Assembly: GCA_033675545.1 (NCBI GenBank)
Contig: JAWDGP010001105.1
Location: forward strand, 1,508,501-1,572,500
DNA length: 64,000 nucleotides
DNA from: Elysia crispata
Taxonomy: Eukaryota > Mollusca > Gastropoda > Plakobranchidae
Reading direction: 5' to 3'
Every line of letters begins with the position of its first letter. The first letter of the stretch is position 1. Below the pieces are notes generated by a model. It did not search any database. It had not been told where the DNA came from and saw only the letters and a program-made list of their open reading frames with translations. The translations under genes and the position numbers were made by a program. This document shows positions 10,939 to 24,519 of the stretch, one piece after another.

Positions 10939-13900
10939 TTCGTGTGCGCTCGCAGTATTTATCTTTGGAACACATGATTTGCGTTTCTATATGACACAGA
11001 ATTTTGTGGCTATGTTACATCAAAGAATTTTTTTTTTACCTCATAAATTTATTATTAAAATCAGTAATTAAACAATGAAATGTCTTCTAAAGTTTTTAAG
11101 TTGCCCAAACTCACATTGTATTTGTCTTTGCATTTAGGGCCGTTGAGAGAGTAACAGTACATAAAAGCACCTGTATCCAGTTGAACTCTTTTATTGTCCT
11201 TAATGAAAAACGAGAAGAGGTAGGACCAAAGATGTTCTGCTGTTGAAATCTTTGCATCCTTTAGAGGTTTAGACTTTGCTGCTCTTCGCTATTTTCCCAT
11301 CAGAAATCATAAACAATCTGCTTGCCACATAAATAGAATTTAAATCCAAATTTCATTTAAAGTTTTTCATTTACTTAAAGAGATGATACTTCATTGATGA
11401 CAGTATGATTTAAGCTGTAATTGTCAAAATGAATATCTAATTTCCATGCCATTTTATAGGTTCTATTATTTTTTTATTAGTTTTGTCCCATTGACACCTC
11501 TTTTGTGTCTTCGATACATGACTGTTGCCATTGTGTGTTTGTGATGCTCTTGGCAGAGAACTTTTCTCATTGTCAGTGCAGTGTGGCTGGGAGATCTTGC
11601 TTGCCTTATTTTGTGCATAAACTGAAAATATCTGATTCATGGAAAATAAATTCATTGGCTACCAATAGGTCTTCGTCTTTTTTTTTTTTTTTTAACTGTT
11701 TTAAGCAACTCTTACCTGAAACCTAATTCTTAATAATAATAGGTAAGAAATATGCAATTTACTATGGTGGGGTGAGAAATGTCAGGAAAATATGGGAGAT
11801 CAGTATTTCTACTGATTCACTGAGCAGTCAGGGATTTTCTGTTCTTTTAGAAATTTCTAAATTTCATTTTTTTTTTTTTGTTTTTTATTTCTGGTACTTT
11901 TCTCCACTATTATGAATCCCACTTAAAAGATAAATTACAGACTCTAGATGGTCATTGGAAATTAGTCAGTGTCAATAGTAATAGTATTGGAAATCAATGT
12001 CTTAAAGCTATTTCAATTTAACCAAAGTGACTATTAACACAGGCAAAATATTCATTTTTTGTATGGTCTTATCCAGGAGCTCATCCTATTTTACTTACAG
12101 TACACCAGTAGTAGGGAATAACCTGGTTTTATATCTTGGCTGAAACAAAATTGCCCTCCATATACTGGCACGTAAATGAATCATTTATATCTGAACTGAG
12201 GCTGGCAGGCTTTGAATGTGGTAAAACTGTAAATGATTCAGCAGGTATCTTTCAGTTCAAAAACTTTCTTAAAATGATTAAAAAATTAAAACTGTTGAGA
12301 TATTTAGTTTCACATTTTACGGGTCCATAGTATCAAAAATGGGTGTGTTCCTTTTAATATATGTGTAATATATTAATAAGAGATAGATTGGAACGTTAAA
12401 CAATTTAAGACTTCTGAGAATTGGACATTTCATGGGTTAGTAGCGTTAACAATGTGTATGTTCCTTTTTTTTAAGCCCTGAAACACTGAGATGAAGAAGA
12501 GGAAATAAATTCTTCATCGACTTCATTTTATATTGTTTACAGTTATCTTCGGATGAATGTATTAATTTGTATGCAGTTGTCCTATTCCCCTGCCTTTCTA
12601 GATTTTCTAGTACTGATATTTTGCTTCGGAAGAACAAGATGGAGCATGAAACACAGAAGGGACTCCACTTTACGTTTCAAGTGCAATACGTGTGTACCCC
12701 TTACAGGGGCTGCTGAATGGGTAGGTGATCTTGCCAAGGCATAATTACTCATTCCGTCTCATTATAATATAAGTCAATGATTTTAATTGTTATTTCAACT
12801 TGTCCCAAATGTCGGGTAGAAACTTGAAAAGACTATGGGATCCGATAAAAGTACAAAGCCAAGACCTCTGACTCTTCTGATCTTTTTCCAAGTCTTGAGA
12901 TGCCACTAAGGCACAAAGAGTGAGAACAAGGAGAAAAAATGTGATGTCACTCTGTGACCGCACACAATCTGAGAAAAGTAGAAGTCAGGTCCATCACCAC
13001 CGATACGCCACAAAATGTTATAAGGGGTCGAATCTTTTATTAGTTTGAGTGCACTTGGGCCACACTTAAGGGACAAGAATACATGTAAACTGGATTGTTT
13101 AGAGCCATTTGCTGACCCTAAAGAGAAGTGACATCATAACTTTTTCTTACTACATGTACATGTACTAAGATTATCTTCCCATGAACCACACAAAATCCCT
13201 TAGGATATCTGCCACTATCCCCAGTCCTCCGCTAGACCATCGCTAAAGAGCGTTCGTCATTCTACATACCAGTATACAGTATCTTCGTCCGAGCTAGATC
13301 TGATCGTGTGAAGAAAGACACAGCCACACCAGTCTTTGTGTCAGTGTCTTGATCGCCCGTGTGACACGCAGGTCGACGAACTGCACCTTACTATAGAGGA
13401 CACGCCCATGGCAAGCCTCGCTCACGAAATTAATTGTTGAGTGTTGCAATCGCTCCGCCCCCTTCCATTACTTCATAGTTGTCAGCAATATAAAGAATGT
13501 GACGCTATCAGTTGATCTAGAAGGCATTATGAAATCTGCCTGTTAAGGAACAAACCTAACTTTTGTTTCTGTTTCATTGATAGACAAACTTCTCAAAAGT
13601 CATATTAGATATATTTCGACATCCCTATCAAACGTGATTGTAGCTTTGTTTGACTGAGTTAGCCTTAAATTTTATTCTCTAACATTTCTTGAAAATTAAA
13701 CAAGCCCCCGGCAATGAATAACATTTCAAGCAATACAGCGCTGAGGGACCTCAAACTCATCGTCGGAGAGGACATACTACATCTCAAGTATAGCGCTTCT
13801 ATCCGATATCCACGTCAACTGAATTTGTCAGGAAAACGGACAAACATTACAATCAAAGTCGTTGATTACAGTTTGTATTGTACATATATATATATCTGTA

Positions 13901-14816
13901 CGAATATCAACTTTCCCCAAACAATTGCATGAAAGACACCCACAAACTACAAATCAGTTGTTTTAAACACACCCAAAAACTGTTATAAATGCTGACAATA
14001 AAAATAGCTAGATCGTTTTGTAAAAAGCTATATTTATTTAATAGACCCTTTTGTCCGTTTTTTATCAGTTTATGTTGTAGGTTAAAATAAACGGGAAACT
14101 ATAAATTCCCACAGAATGAATTCACATTGACGCACTTATTGCGGGAACTCTTAGCCTCCTAATAAGCGTTTTCAACTACAAGAATTTTAATAGATTAGGA
14201 AACTACAGAATTAGGTGCTTGAACATTTAATAATCATTGCAAGAATGAAAAGCTTTTCATTAACTGTCATTGTTTGATACTTTAGATAAATCAACCAAAA
14301 GGAAAGTCAGCATTTCTTTTAAATAGTGTCCCCCCCCCCCCGATTATTCGCTATGGCTTGGCCTTTGTTTATTTAATAACTAATTTTTGTAATCAGTTTC
14401 GAGAAGTAATCAAAGACGTGTCATTTGACTGAAACTAGGAATATTCTAAGAACACCAACAACCGTCCATTTCTTGCAAACAGGAAAAAATCAATGCCCCC
14501 CTTTTGTTTCATCTAGATACGTGCTTCCATGCATTCCGTTTCAAGGAAGACGGGCGCGTCATTTGGAGCATTAGCTAAAGGGTTATAGGTCAGGTGGCTG
14601 TCACTTCTGCCGCTTCGACTGAGTTTTTTAAACATTGATTATCCTCGCATGCGTAATCTGCTACAGTGGCCATTCAAGCATCTCCTCCGAACAAACCCTG
14701 CTCTCCAATCACGTCTGAAGGTTTAGAGCGCTTTGGCAGAGGTACAAGCACTGACTTGAAATATGATACAGGCCTGTCAAACACACCCGCCTCCCCTCCA
14801 CCTCCCCCCCCCCCCT

Positions 14817-14819
14817 CTG

Positions 14820-14901
<82 letters not shown>
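14817..14901. repeat. (CT)n microsatellite
   Basis: About 85 bp of nearly pure CT on the plus strand, preceded by a C-rich run at about 14802-14814. Frames through it give Ser-Leu or Glu-Arg repeats that are not genuine proteins. Confidence 0.97.
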
Positions 14902-14903
<2 letters not shown>

Positions 14904-15060
14904 CCTACTCTCCTTGCTCCTCCCCTCCTTATCGCTCAGTGTCATGCAGACGAAAGTGGCCTCGCTTCCCTTTTCTGTGTTTTTCTCCTTCTTTGAACAC
15001 CAAATTTTGCAAAACTACAAATATCAGAATTATTTGTATGTACAGGTTTTGTGTATGGAC

Positions 15061-15063
<3 letters not shown>

Positions 15064-15121
<58 letters not shown>

Positions 15122-15137
15122 AGAAGAAGAAGAAGAA
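15064..15137. repeat. compound (GA)n / (GAA)n microsatellite
   Basis: About 55 bp of GA passes directly into about 20 bp of GAA-type triplets. It lies in opposite orientation to the CT array 160 bp upstream, so the two could pair as a long imperfect hairpin. Confidence 0.97.
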
Positions 15138-15340
15138 GGGGAAATAGAAAGAAAAAGGGAGAGGAGATTAAAGAGAAATCAGGGAAGGGAAGAAAGGTAA
15201 GCACGAAATGGAAACACGAAAAAAAAAAAAAAGAAAAAAACGTAGACAAAGCTAAAGGCTGGCAAGGGTAAGAAAGAGATCATCTTCATGATTTCATGAT
15301 TCAATAATTAATTTTAACATCCCCACGAAAGGGAGTTGGT

Positions 15341-15465
<125 letters not shown>

Positions 15466-17378
15466 TTTCATCTTGCAGCAGCTAGGCTAGTGATGTTACT
15501 CAACAATAGAAACATTCATTTACTCCTTTTATGATATTGCGTTGGCAACTATTGTTTCACGCACAATGGATCAGGCACACCAACACCAAAGTTAAGTCCA
15601 CCCAAGTGTTAAGGTATCATGTTGGTCAAGCCGGTTTATGCAAAAAAAAAAAAAAAAAAAGGATTAACCAAGGATTATATTAGGAAGTCAAAAGAGAGTA
15701 AGAATATGATGAAATATCAGCACCAGTTAAGCTTGAAAGTGTCAGCAAGTTGTAGTACCAGTACTGGTATAATTTTTGACAATTAAATCGAAAGATGACA
15801 CGCGAGCAAACAACGCCTCCCTTGGCAAAAACCTATGTATGAAATAATGCAGTAATCTTAAATTTAATAAAAATAGAAATACTTATGAAAGTTTATGAAT
15901 TATTCTACGCAACTTCTTAAGGATGCTTTTGGTGGATGCAAACAAGCCTAGGGAAACCAGCTAATTCTGGTTATAATAATTTAAACCTGTGCAAATATAT
16001 TTCTTAAGTCTCATTTGATAAAGCCATGTAAAAACCAACAAAATAATACTTAGAGATGAGCAGCCCCGTAAGAACTATAGCTACCCTTCATTCGTGCCGC
16101 TGATAATGAGGGTTTAAAATGATCCATAAATAAACTGGGATTTTATGATAATACTGGAGAACAGCAAATACCGTTCTGTTAAAATCTATTTGAATTTATT
16201 CTCAACGATCATAATAATGATTTAATTCACTGAAAAAAAATACTGAGATGTAAATGGCCTTGCGAAATTCATATAATGTAATTTTTAGGCCCTATTTAAA
16301 AGATGTGTTTCAAAACATTCATAAACAAATTCTGATTTTAAAATTAAGCAACTTTTCATATTGTCAACATATGCATTATTTACAGCACAACAAACTCTGG
16401 TCTCACAAAGTTTTTTTTATAATTCTTTTTTTTTTTTTATAAGCGGCACTAGCCATTATCTTGTTTTACATTAGTAGGCCTATAGGTAAAAAAATTGTTT
16501 TATTAAAAAGAGATCATCTCCACTGAAGTCATAAATAGAGTAAGACGACACATTTTATGATTACCAAATAATACATGCGCGTATGCTTTTTAGCCAGCTA
16601 CAGATCTTTCTGCACTGCTTTTGTTAGAATGTCAGAAGAGTATAATTACAACAATTTAATGCTAGCAGAGAACTATAGCACATGCGCTAATATGAGAACA
16701 TTTCTACCATTCCATTGGAGCCATATTGAACTTCAATAATGCGTGGGAACTTTTCTCCCAGGTATTATTGTAGAAATGCACCTTTGCTAACCAATAGAGA
16801 CGCAGACGATCTGCTGTCCAAAACCGGAGGTAATCAAGCCTTTGTCCCTGATTTGACACGCGTTGTCCAGCGCTGTAGTTGTCAAGTTCTAACGGCGACC
16901 GAGCATCGCCAAGTCAGATAACTGAATACGCTCTATCGCACAGTGGAGTGGACTTCACTGAGTTAATATATAGTGTGAGACAAGTGTCTAATGTTATTTT
17001 CAATTTTGAACGTGACGGAGTCGATAAAGCTTTCAAGTGGAGAAAAAGTGTCTTTTCTCGAGAATATTATTGACCTTTCAAAGAAACGGAACTTTTGGTG
17101 CTGATCAACTTTCTCTAAAATTTCATTAACTAGTAAGTTTCACTATTCCTACAATACTTGATATTAAACCTGTGGTACCCAGAGACATGTTCGGAGCTTA
17201 AAGATACTTTTGGAAAGCAATCTTGGAAACATTTTTACCTTAAATAGGATATCTTAATTGTGCCTTTAGATATACTATAGATACGTTTTACTTTATCAAA
17301 GTCTCCTTATATCACAATACTTAACGAACGCAATTGTGATTAATCATTGAATTCGACCTCCAGGACTTCTTAAGTCCA

Positions 17379-20300
17379 ATGGGTCTCAGCTACCGTCAAG
17401 CGTTGTTGCGTCCAGTAACAGTTGCCGCATTGCTGGTGTTCAGTGTTCAAACAAGCCCCTTAGATTCGGTTTCCCATGGTGCAGGGCACCAGATACGGAG
17501 CGACTTTCACCACAGTAGTGAAGATATTCCTGCAGCTATCGGAAGAAGCTGGGGCGGCGCCAGCTTAGAGTCTGAGCCATTCTTGGAATCCCTTGGTGGA
17601 AATTTGGGTATCGGAGAGTCGGCACCACAGAATGAGGCTCATAGAATTCCTACGCTGCTATCCAAAAACATTCCCAGAATTTTGGGAGGATCTCAAACTG
17701 TGCGACAACCGAACCAATTCTCTGCATGGTCACATTTTTCCAAACCAGACTTTATACGACCGAAAGAAATTCCCCAGCAATTGAACACACCTCAATTAAG
17801 CCCCGCGACTTCTGAGTCGCAGAACGTCCCGCCCGAGATGTCGGGTCAGGGAATGGATCGAAAACGAGACGGAGATAATAGCACGTTAGAGGAGCGTCTC
17901 GAGGCTGGACTTGCGCGGGTCGAGGAGAACACAGAGAGGCTTGTGGCTGGCTTCCTGCAGCTACAGCGGAGCGTGTTCACTCTGGAGCAGCTACAGGAGT
18001 TACTGGTGCTGTTGTTAGAGGACATCCTCAAGCAGGTAACATGGGGTGGCTTAAGGTCAACTGAGTGTGTAGAAGAAAACAAAAATTATTGAGGAGTGTT
18101 TCAGAAGCGGTACAGGGACATAGCGATAGTGCGTAAGAGGTTAAAAAGAAGGAAGGCTTTATATAGAGTCACACTCTACATAGACCCGGACACTATTTAG
18201 AGTCACAGTCTACATAGTGCCGGACATTATTTAGAGTCACACTCTACATAGAACCGGACACTATTCAGAGTCACACTCTACATAGAGCCAAACACTATTA
18301 TAATTCTACATAGACCGCCACACTATGTAGATTAACACTCTAAGAAGATTTGTAATTGGCTGACTTAGGATATACGATGCAGTACATGTACGTAAATAGG
18401 TGACGAAAGTGAAACTTTCATAACCGTTATGTTTTTTTAAAGTGTGTTTTACTTACTCCTTCTATAAGAGTTTGACTATGGTTGTTAGATTTCCAAATTC
18501 AAAATCAGATAATAAATCAATTTTTAAATTTAATTTACATATGGTGCATTGCCAAGTAAGGAAACTCAAGCATATGAGGCTCAGCAGGCCAATATTTAAG
18601 TGCCTGTAACTCCTTATTTACAAATAATTTTAAATACTTTAAAGAAGAAAAGTTGTTAGGCCTTTTGTGAACATTACTCAAAATAAAATTTCTTGCCCGT
18701 CACAAAAGTATTGACAGAGTTATTGCCCTTTATTTTTAGTTATCGTTCTTTTCATTAAACTAAACTACATGTATTTGCAGCTTGTGAATGCATATTTTGA
18801 GTTGTGTTGAATAGAAGAAAAAGTCATGCTTAGTTGATGATCGAAAACGGATGTCACAGTCTGAGACATAATACTCAAACCATGAGTTATTGCCCTTGAT
18901 ATCACTATGTTGATGAGAAAAGCCAATGAATCAGTTTCCAAGTATCAAATCTTAAGATATCATGAACCAACTTTAGCTGTTTTAACCATTCAAGTGATGT
19001 GTATCATTTTGTTTAGCAACTGCTTTGTTGAAAAGTAAAGACTTTTGTTACTTTAAACGTGAAATCAAGTAAGAAATGATATGTTAAAGTTTGGTTTGAA
19101 TATTCCGCAACCACTTTTAGAGCAAGCAAGCATGACCAGACAGAAATAAAAAAAAAATATTAAAAAGTGAATATGGTTTCACAGTCTATGTTTATTGATT
19201 ATGTTCATAACCAGAAAGTAAGAGTAACATATGCTACATGGTTAATGATGGAATATTAATTACTGCTGTAAAAATATAAAACTATCAAAAATATAAACCT
19301 TATTATTAGGAATGATTTTGACATACAAAGAAGAGCTCAAAAGTTATATAATTTCAGTAAATTTTAAAATACAAAATCCATCAAGTATTTATGTCATCTA
19401 GACACTGAGGGTTTAAGAGAAAAAATATTCAATTTCATGTCAAGAAGGCATTAAATGGCATTAATTTTATTTTTACCAAAAATTCAGAATGTCTCCAATA
19501 TTGAACTAAATTTCAAAATAAGAACTTAACATTTGTCATTCAAACCATAGTAGTATACAAATTAGCATTATTCTTCACATTAATATACAATCAAAACATG
19601 ATAAAAGAAACAAGATACATCACAAAAAGGACAATCGATTGGTACTGAAGTCAAGGTCTTCGTAGGCCCTGCATAGACATGATCTAACATTTCAATCGAT
19701 TCATTGCATAAATTGAGTTAGAACATTGTTTAAGTCTTTACAGTACCGGTACCATCTAATGTTGTAAACCCAAGCTTTATTAATTTGGCTGTAAACTTTC
19801 ATGAAAGTTTACACTACCAACATTAATCTCGATCAACCACTGTAATATTTTACATGTACATATAGTTTCTTACAAACATACTAAAGAAGGTCTAGTCGAG
19901 GTAAAATCAAGGAACCTAGTGTTTCTTGGCTTTTATACACCTTGAGGATGTATATTACTTTAGTAGTGACTTCACAAAAAAAACGCCTTGTTCTTTTTGG
20001 TACGATTTAAACTGTAGTTCAAAGCTGTCTAGAGTCGCAAAAAGCGACCCAACGGCAAAACGCTCCATTTACCTTCACTTTCAGCTATCGTAATCTAAAT
20101 TTATTCGAATCTACTCTTTTTTCTTTTCAAATAGCTTTTAAGACGGCAACGTTAGCTCTCGATCTAAATCTACTCTCGCTGGATGTGCATTCGCATTAGT
20201 AGGCTACTGGCTGTGGCAGGCTGAGGCTGGCGCTGAGTGGCGCAGAACTGGTCTTTGTCTCGTAGTCTTTTGTTTCTGTCACAGGAGAGCTCAGCTGTTA

Positions 20301-21000
20301 CTCTGAATAGTGTGCAGAGCTCTGTCAGTCTATGTAGAGTGACACTCTATATAGTCACTTCGTAAAAAGAAACCGCAGTAGACTCTAATCGTGTATTGTT
20401 GGTCACGACATATGAACTGTGGGATTGTTCAAACCGCAAAGACGTATTAGTTGGGTAATATAAATCAGTACGGGCGGGAAAAGAAATATTTTGTACATGC
20501 TTGATTTATGTACATAAAGTATCTACTGGACGTAATGAGCGAGAAATCAAATTTAATGTCAATTTACTTATCACCAATTTACTTTTACAATTTACATGGA
20601 AAGCGTCAGATTTACCATAGAATTTCCAAATTCCATCTCTGAAGAGATTGTTTGGAAGTGTCTACCATTTTCTAAATCTTAGAACTTGGGGTTAATCCTA
20701 AAGAAAACGGGTATTGATTTTTATATGGATAGATGTTCCTGGATCTTCTCATGTGTGCTGTACTTGACCAAGTTTATTCGTCTCCATGTGCATCATGTAA
20801 AAAAAACAAAAACAAAAAAAAAAAAAAAACGTCATTGAAGACTGTGCCAACATTGGTTTTACACACGTACAAAAAGAAATTTCAGATAGACGAGAAGAAC
20901 AGCAAAATATATGTAATGGAATGACATGTATTAAAAAGAGCTGGAAAGAAAGCTAAAGAGGTGGATAGATAGATAAAATAGATAGATAAAAAGAGGGAGA

Positions 21001-21077
<77 letters not shown>

Positions 21078-24000
21078 AAAGCGATAGAGAGATTAAAGCG
21101 GGGAAGTAAATCATCTTATAGAAGGGTAATGAACGGCTGATGCTAGAGGAGTGAACAATGTGTGAAAATCATTTTACATTCTCTCCGAAATCTAGAACGC
21201 AAGACTTAATTTTAAACCTATTGCTAGCTGGGCTCTTCCAAACTTTTATACGGAACAATAAAAGAATAATAATAAAAAAAAAAATGATGAAAAATCGGAA
21301 GCAGCGCACGAAACCATCAAAATTTACAAACTAATGTTCCGATCTGGTGCTCGCATGGTTATTTCCCTTTAGGTGTTAGTCAAATTCCCCAAGAATTATT
21401 AGAACATTCTGAAGTAAATTTTCAACTTCTCCATCCTTAGTTTCAAGATATCTTTGACTTTTCTCAACCAAGACCGCTGAAAACAGAGACTGGTTTCCAC
21501 TATACATAAAATACAACATCTATGGGATCTTTTTACGCTTTATCTCGAGCATATTAACCTCATGTTACAATTATTTTAAAAAATAACTGTCCCTCTGTAA
21601 ACTTAATTTTCGTAGGAGAAGGCATTCGACAGCGTTTGCAGTCACATATATTTTAAGTTTAAATTTTGACTTAGATCAATTTTTCTTCTTTCCGTTTTCT
21701 TTCTATTTTTTTTTTACAAACAGACCGGGATCATCGATGGTTCGCATGGTGGAGGTAAAGAATTTGTGACAGACGAAAGCGAAAGCGAAGAGGACAAGCA
21801 GAGTTCGGGGCGGAAGTCTGATGCAGACATGCTTAGTAGCCAGGAAACTGGTAGTGAAGAAAATTCTGGCGTAGACGGGCATTACTCTGCGGGTCACGAT
21901 GGAAGAGGTGATCATCGAAAAGGAGGTAAAATCAAAACAGAAACATTTGGTAAAGGACAACTCGAAAAAAATAGCATGAGGACTGGACAGCGCAGCAACA
22001 TACAAGATCTATTTTTTGGCACAGAAGATTTTGGTAGATCGCAGCACGAACATGAAAATGGAGTGAAAAGAGAAGGAAGTAGCCCAGATCTAGAAAAAGT
22101 CAAACCTAACGAAGACAATAGAGAGGAGAGTGATGGAAGGAATGAACAGAGTGATAGCAGAGACAGTGATGAAGAATATGACGGAAGCGAAGAATATGAT
22201 GGAGATTCTCATAATTTCGCTACCGATCCAACCGAGCCACCAAAGGAGCCATTAACAGCCAGCACAGCTAGCGACACAGAAAGCCAGCGCTGGTTAGAAC
22301 GTTTGGTGGGCCTGACTAATAATGCGAGATCTCCAGACTTCAGCAGAGATATGCTGCAGGATCGCATTCGAGCCCGCTTTGACAATCTTGTTCAGCAGGT
22401 AGCCGCTCGTTTGAGCAGTTCTCTGCTTGCTGCGCAGTCAAACCAGGAGACAGGTTTGCTCTCCAGCTTTGGTGACACATCTATAGCTTTTGGTAAAGAT
22501 TTACCCACATTTCATCTCTTTGATCCATCAGTGACATCAACAGAAGATTTAACGGGGTTCTCTAGCTCAGAACTAAATAACGTCCAACGTCAGCGCATCA
22601 CAGAATCCGGGACGACCTTGCCCCATCATTCACTTCGAAATGAACTTGCTCGGGAATCTCCCCATGAGCCTCCACCGCTGATGATGCTCGAGCCTTTGCA
22701 GATCTCAGCTGACACCGGCGACTCGATGAACTCCAGATCACCGGACACCGACAGGTATGGACGGGATTCAGAGAGGACCCGGCAAACTGTAGACGTGGCA
22801 CTCCTCAGACAACAGATAAATCCCAGCTCTGACAAGCTACCTATGTGGACGAGGAGCAAACAGTCAACGCCAGTGATTCAGGAAACAACCACTCATAAGA
22901 GCAAGGCAAATAATCAATATAAAATAGGAACTAGAAGTATACAGCTCCTTTCCTTAAGCTTAATGTACCAGTTTCGTTTACTCCATAAAATCTATAAGCG
23001 AACCAAAACAAATCCTTTACCTAATAAAAGCAAAGCACATAATCATACCATTGCAGAATAATGACAACACTCTACGCATAGTAATTACTCTTATGTACTC
23101 GCGGTTAAATTAATTATAACCATAATTATTCTCTAATCCCTTTTATCTCTGATGATGCGGTGAGGTTTTAGCACCAACTTATTCACCTTACTAAGCTATG
23201 AGATCTATACCTCAGAATCAGTCTCTTAAAAATTAACAAACCGTTTCCAAGGGGCTCATATAACTGGTATTTTTAAATCCATTAAGGCTGGAAATGTTTC
23301 ATTATTTAAACTGATATTGAATACTTTTTTTTTATTTGGAGTCATAAATACCGTGTGCTAAGTTCACTCGATGCAGCGCTGGAGATGGATTTTTTGTATC
23401 CTAGGAGATCGGAAGAGCAATTTTCACCCTCCTTCTTTTTTTTTTTTTTATAATTCATTTCATTAGATTCTATTGCTTCTTTTTCCTTTCTATTTTTTTA
23501 TAAGAAAAAAGCGCCAAGATCCACGCAGCCTCGAACTTCACTTGGCTTCTTTAATAAAACAAATCTAAGGAACTCTATGGAACTTCGACATTGTTTGACA
23601 AAAGTATTGCCCAAATTACCCGTATGGTTTAAGAATATTGTCCAAATTACCCGCATTTAAAAAAAAAAATAATGGCCAATTTGTCCGCATTGTTAAGATA
23701 ATTGCCCAAGTTGCCTGAATTATTTAACAAGAGTATTACCCAAATTACCCGCATTGTTTGTCAAGAGTATTGCCCAACCTGACCGCATTTTTTGTTAAGA
23801 GCATTGACCAAAATATCCGTGCTGTTATTTTTTTTTAATATTATTGCCAAACTGCCCGCAAAAACCCAAAAGCTAATATGACATAAACAAATAAAAATAA
23901 ACGTGTTCTTTCAAACTTATTAAAATTAATTTTATTCAATTCTTAACCCAGAATCAGAAGTCGCTCCTGCCAAAAGTTGGTGGCGTTCAAACATCAGACT

Positions 24001-24464
24001 CGTTCCAGAAGCAGAGAGGAGTATTAACTGGATCTGGATTGATTGAAGGAGGCAGAAAAAGGTAGATGAAAAAAAAAAAAAATCTGCGTATTTGTTTCTG
24101 ACAGGACTATGAAAAAACGAAGTTCAGTTTCATGAGTTGCAAATGGCATTAGAGATTATAAGTTTAGAATAGCTTAGAAGTTCTGGTAAAGTTTGAAAAT
24201 ACAAACTTAGATTAAAGTCTTATATATTTATGAATCTTGTTTAGGAAGCACAAAACTAGAAAAGTGTCAGCTTAAAGATTAAAGGAGCTGAAATAAATTT
24301 AGAGAAGTCCAGATCACTTACTGTAATTCGCTACACAAGTTTCGATAATTTTCATCTCTTCAGGTGAACAGTATTATGTAATACTATTATAAAACTATTC
24401 GCCTGAAGAGATGAAATTCATCGAAACACTTGTGAATCACATTAAGTGATCTGGACTTTTCTAA

Positions 24465-24519
<55 letters not shown>

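Noticed and set aside
16739-17073. Two overlapping short open frames just before the secreted-protein gene
   Set aside because: Neither joins the signal-peptide exon in frame with clear splice signals; they may overlap a 5' UTR but coding is unsupported.
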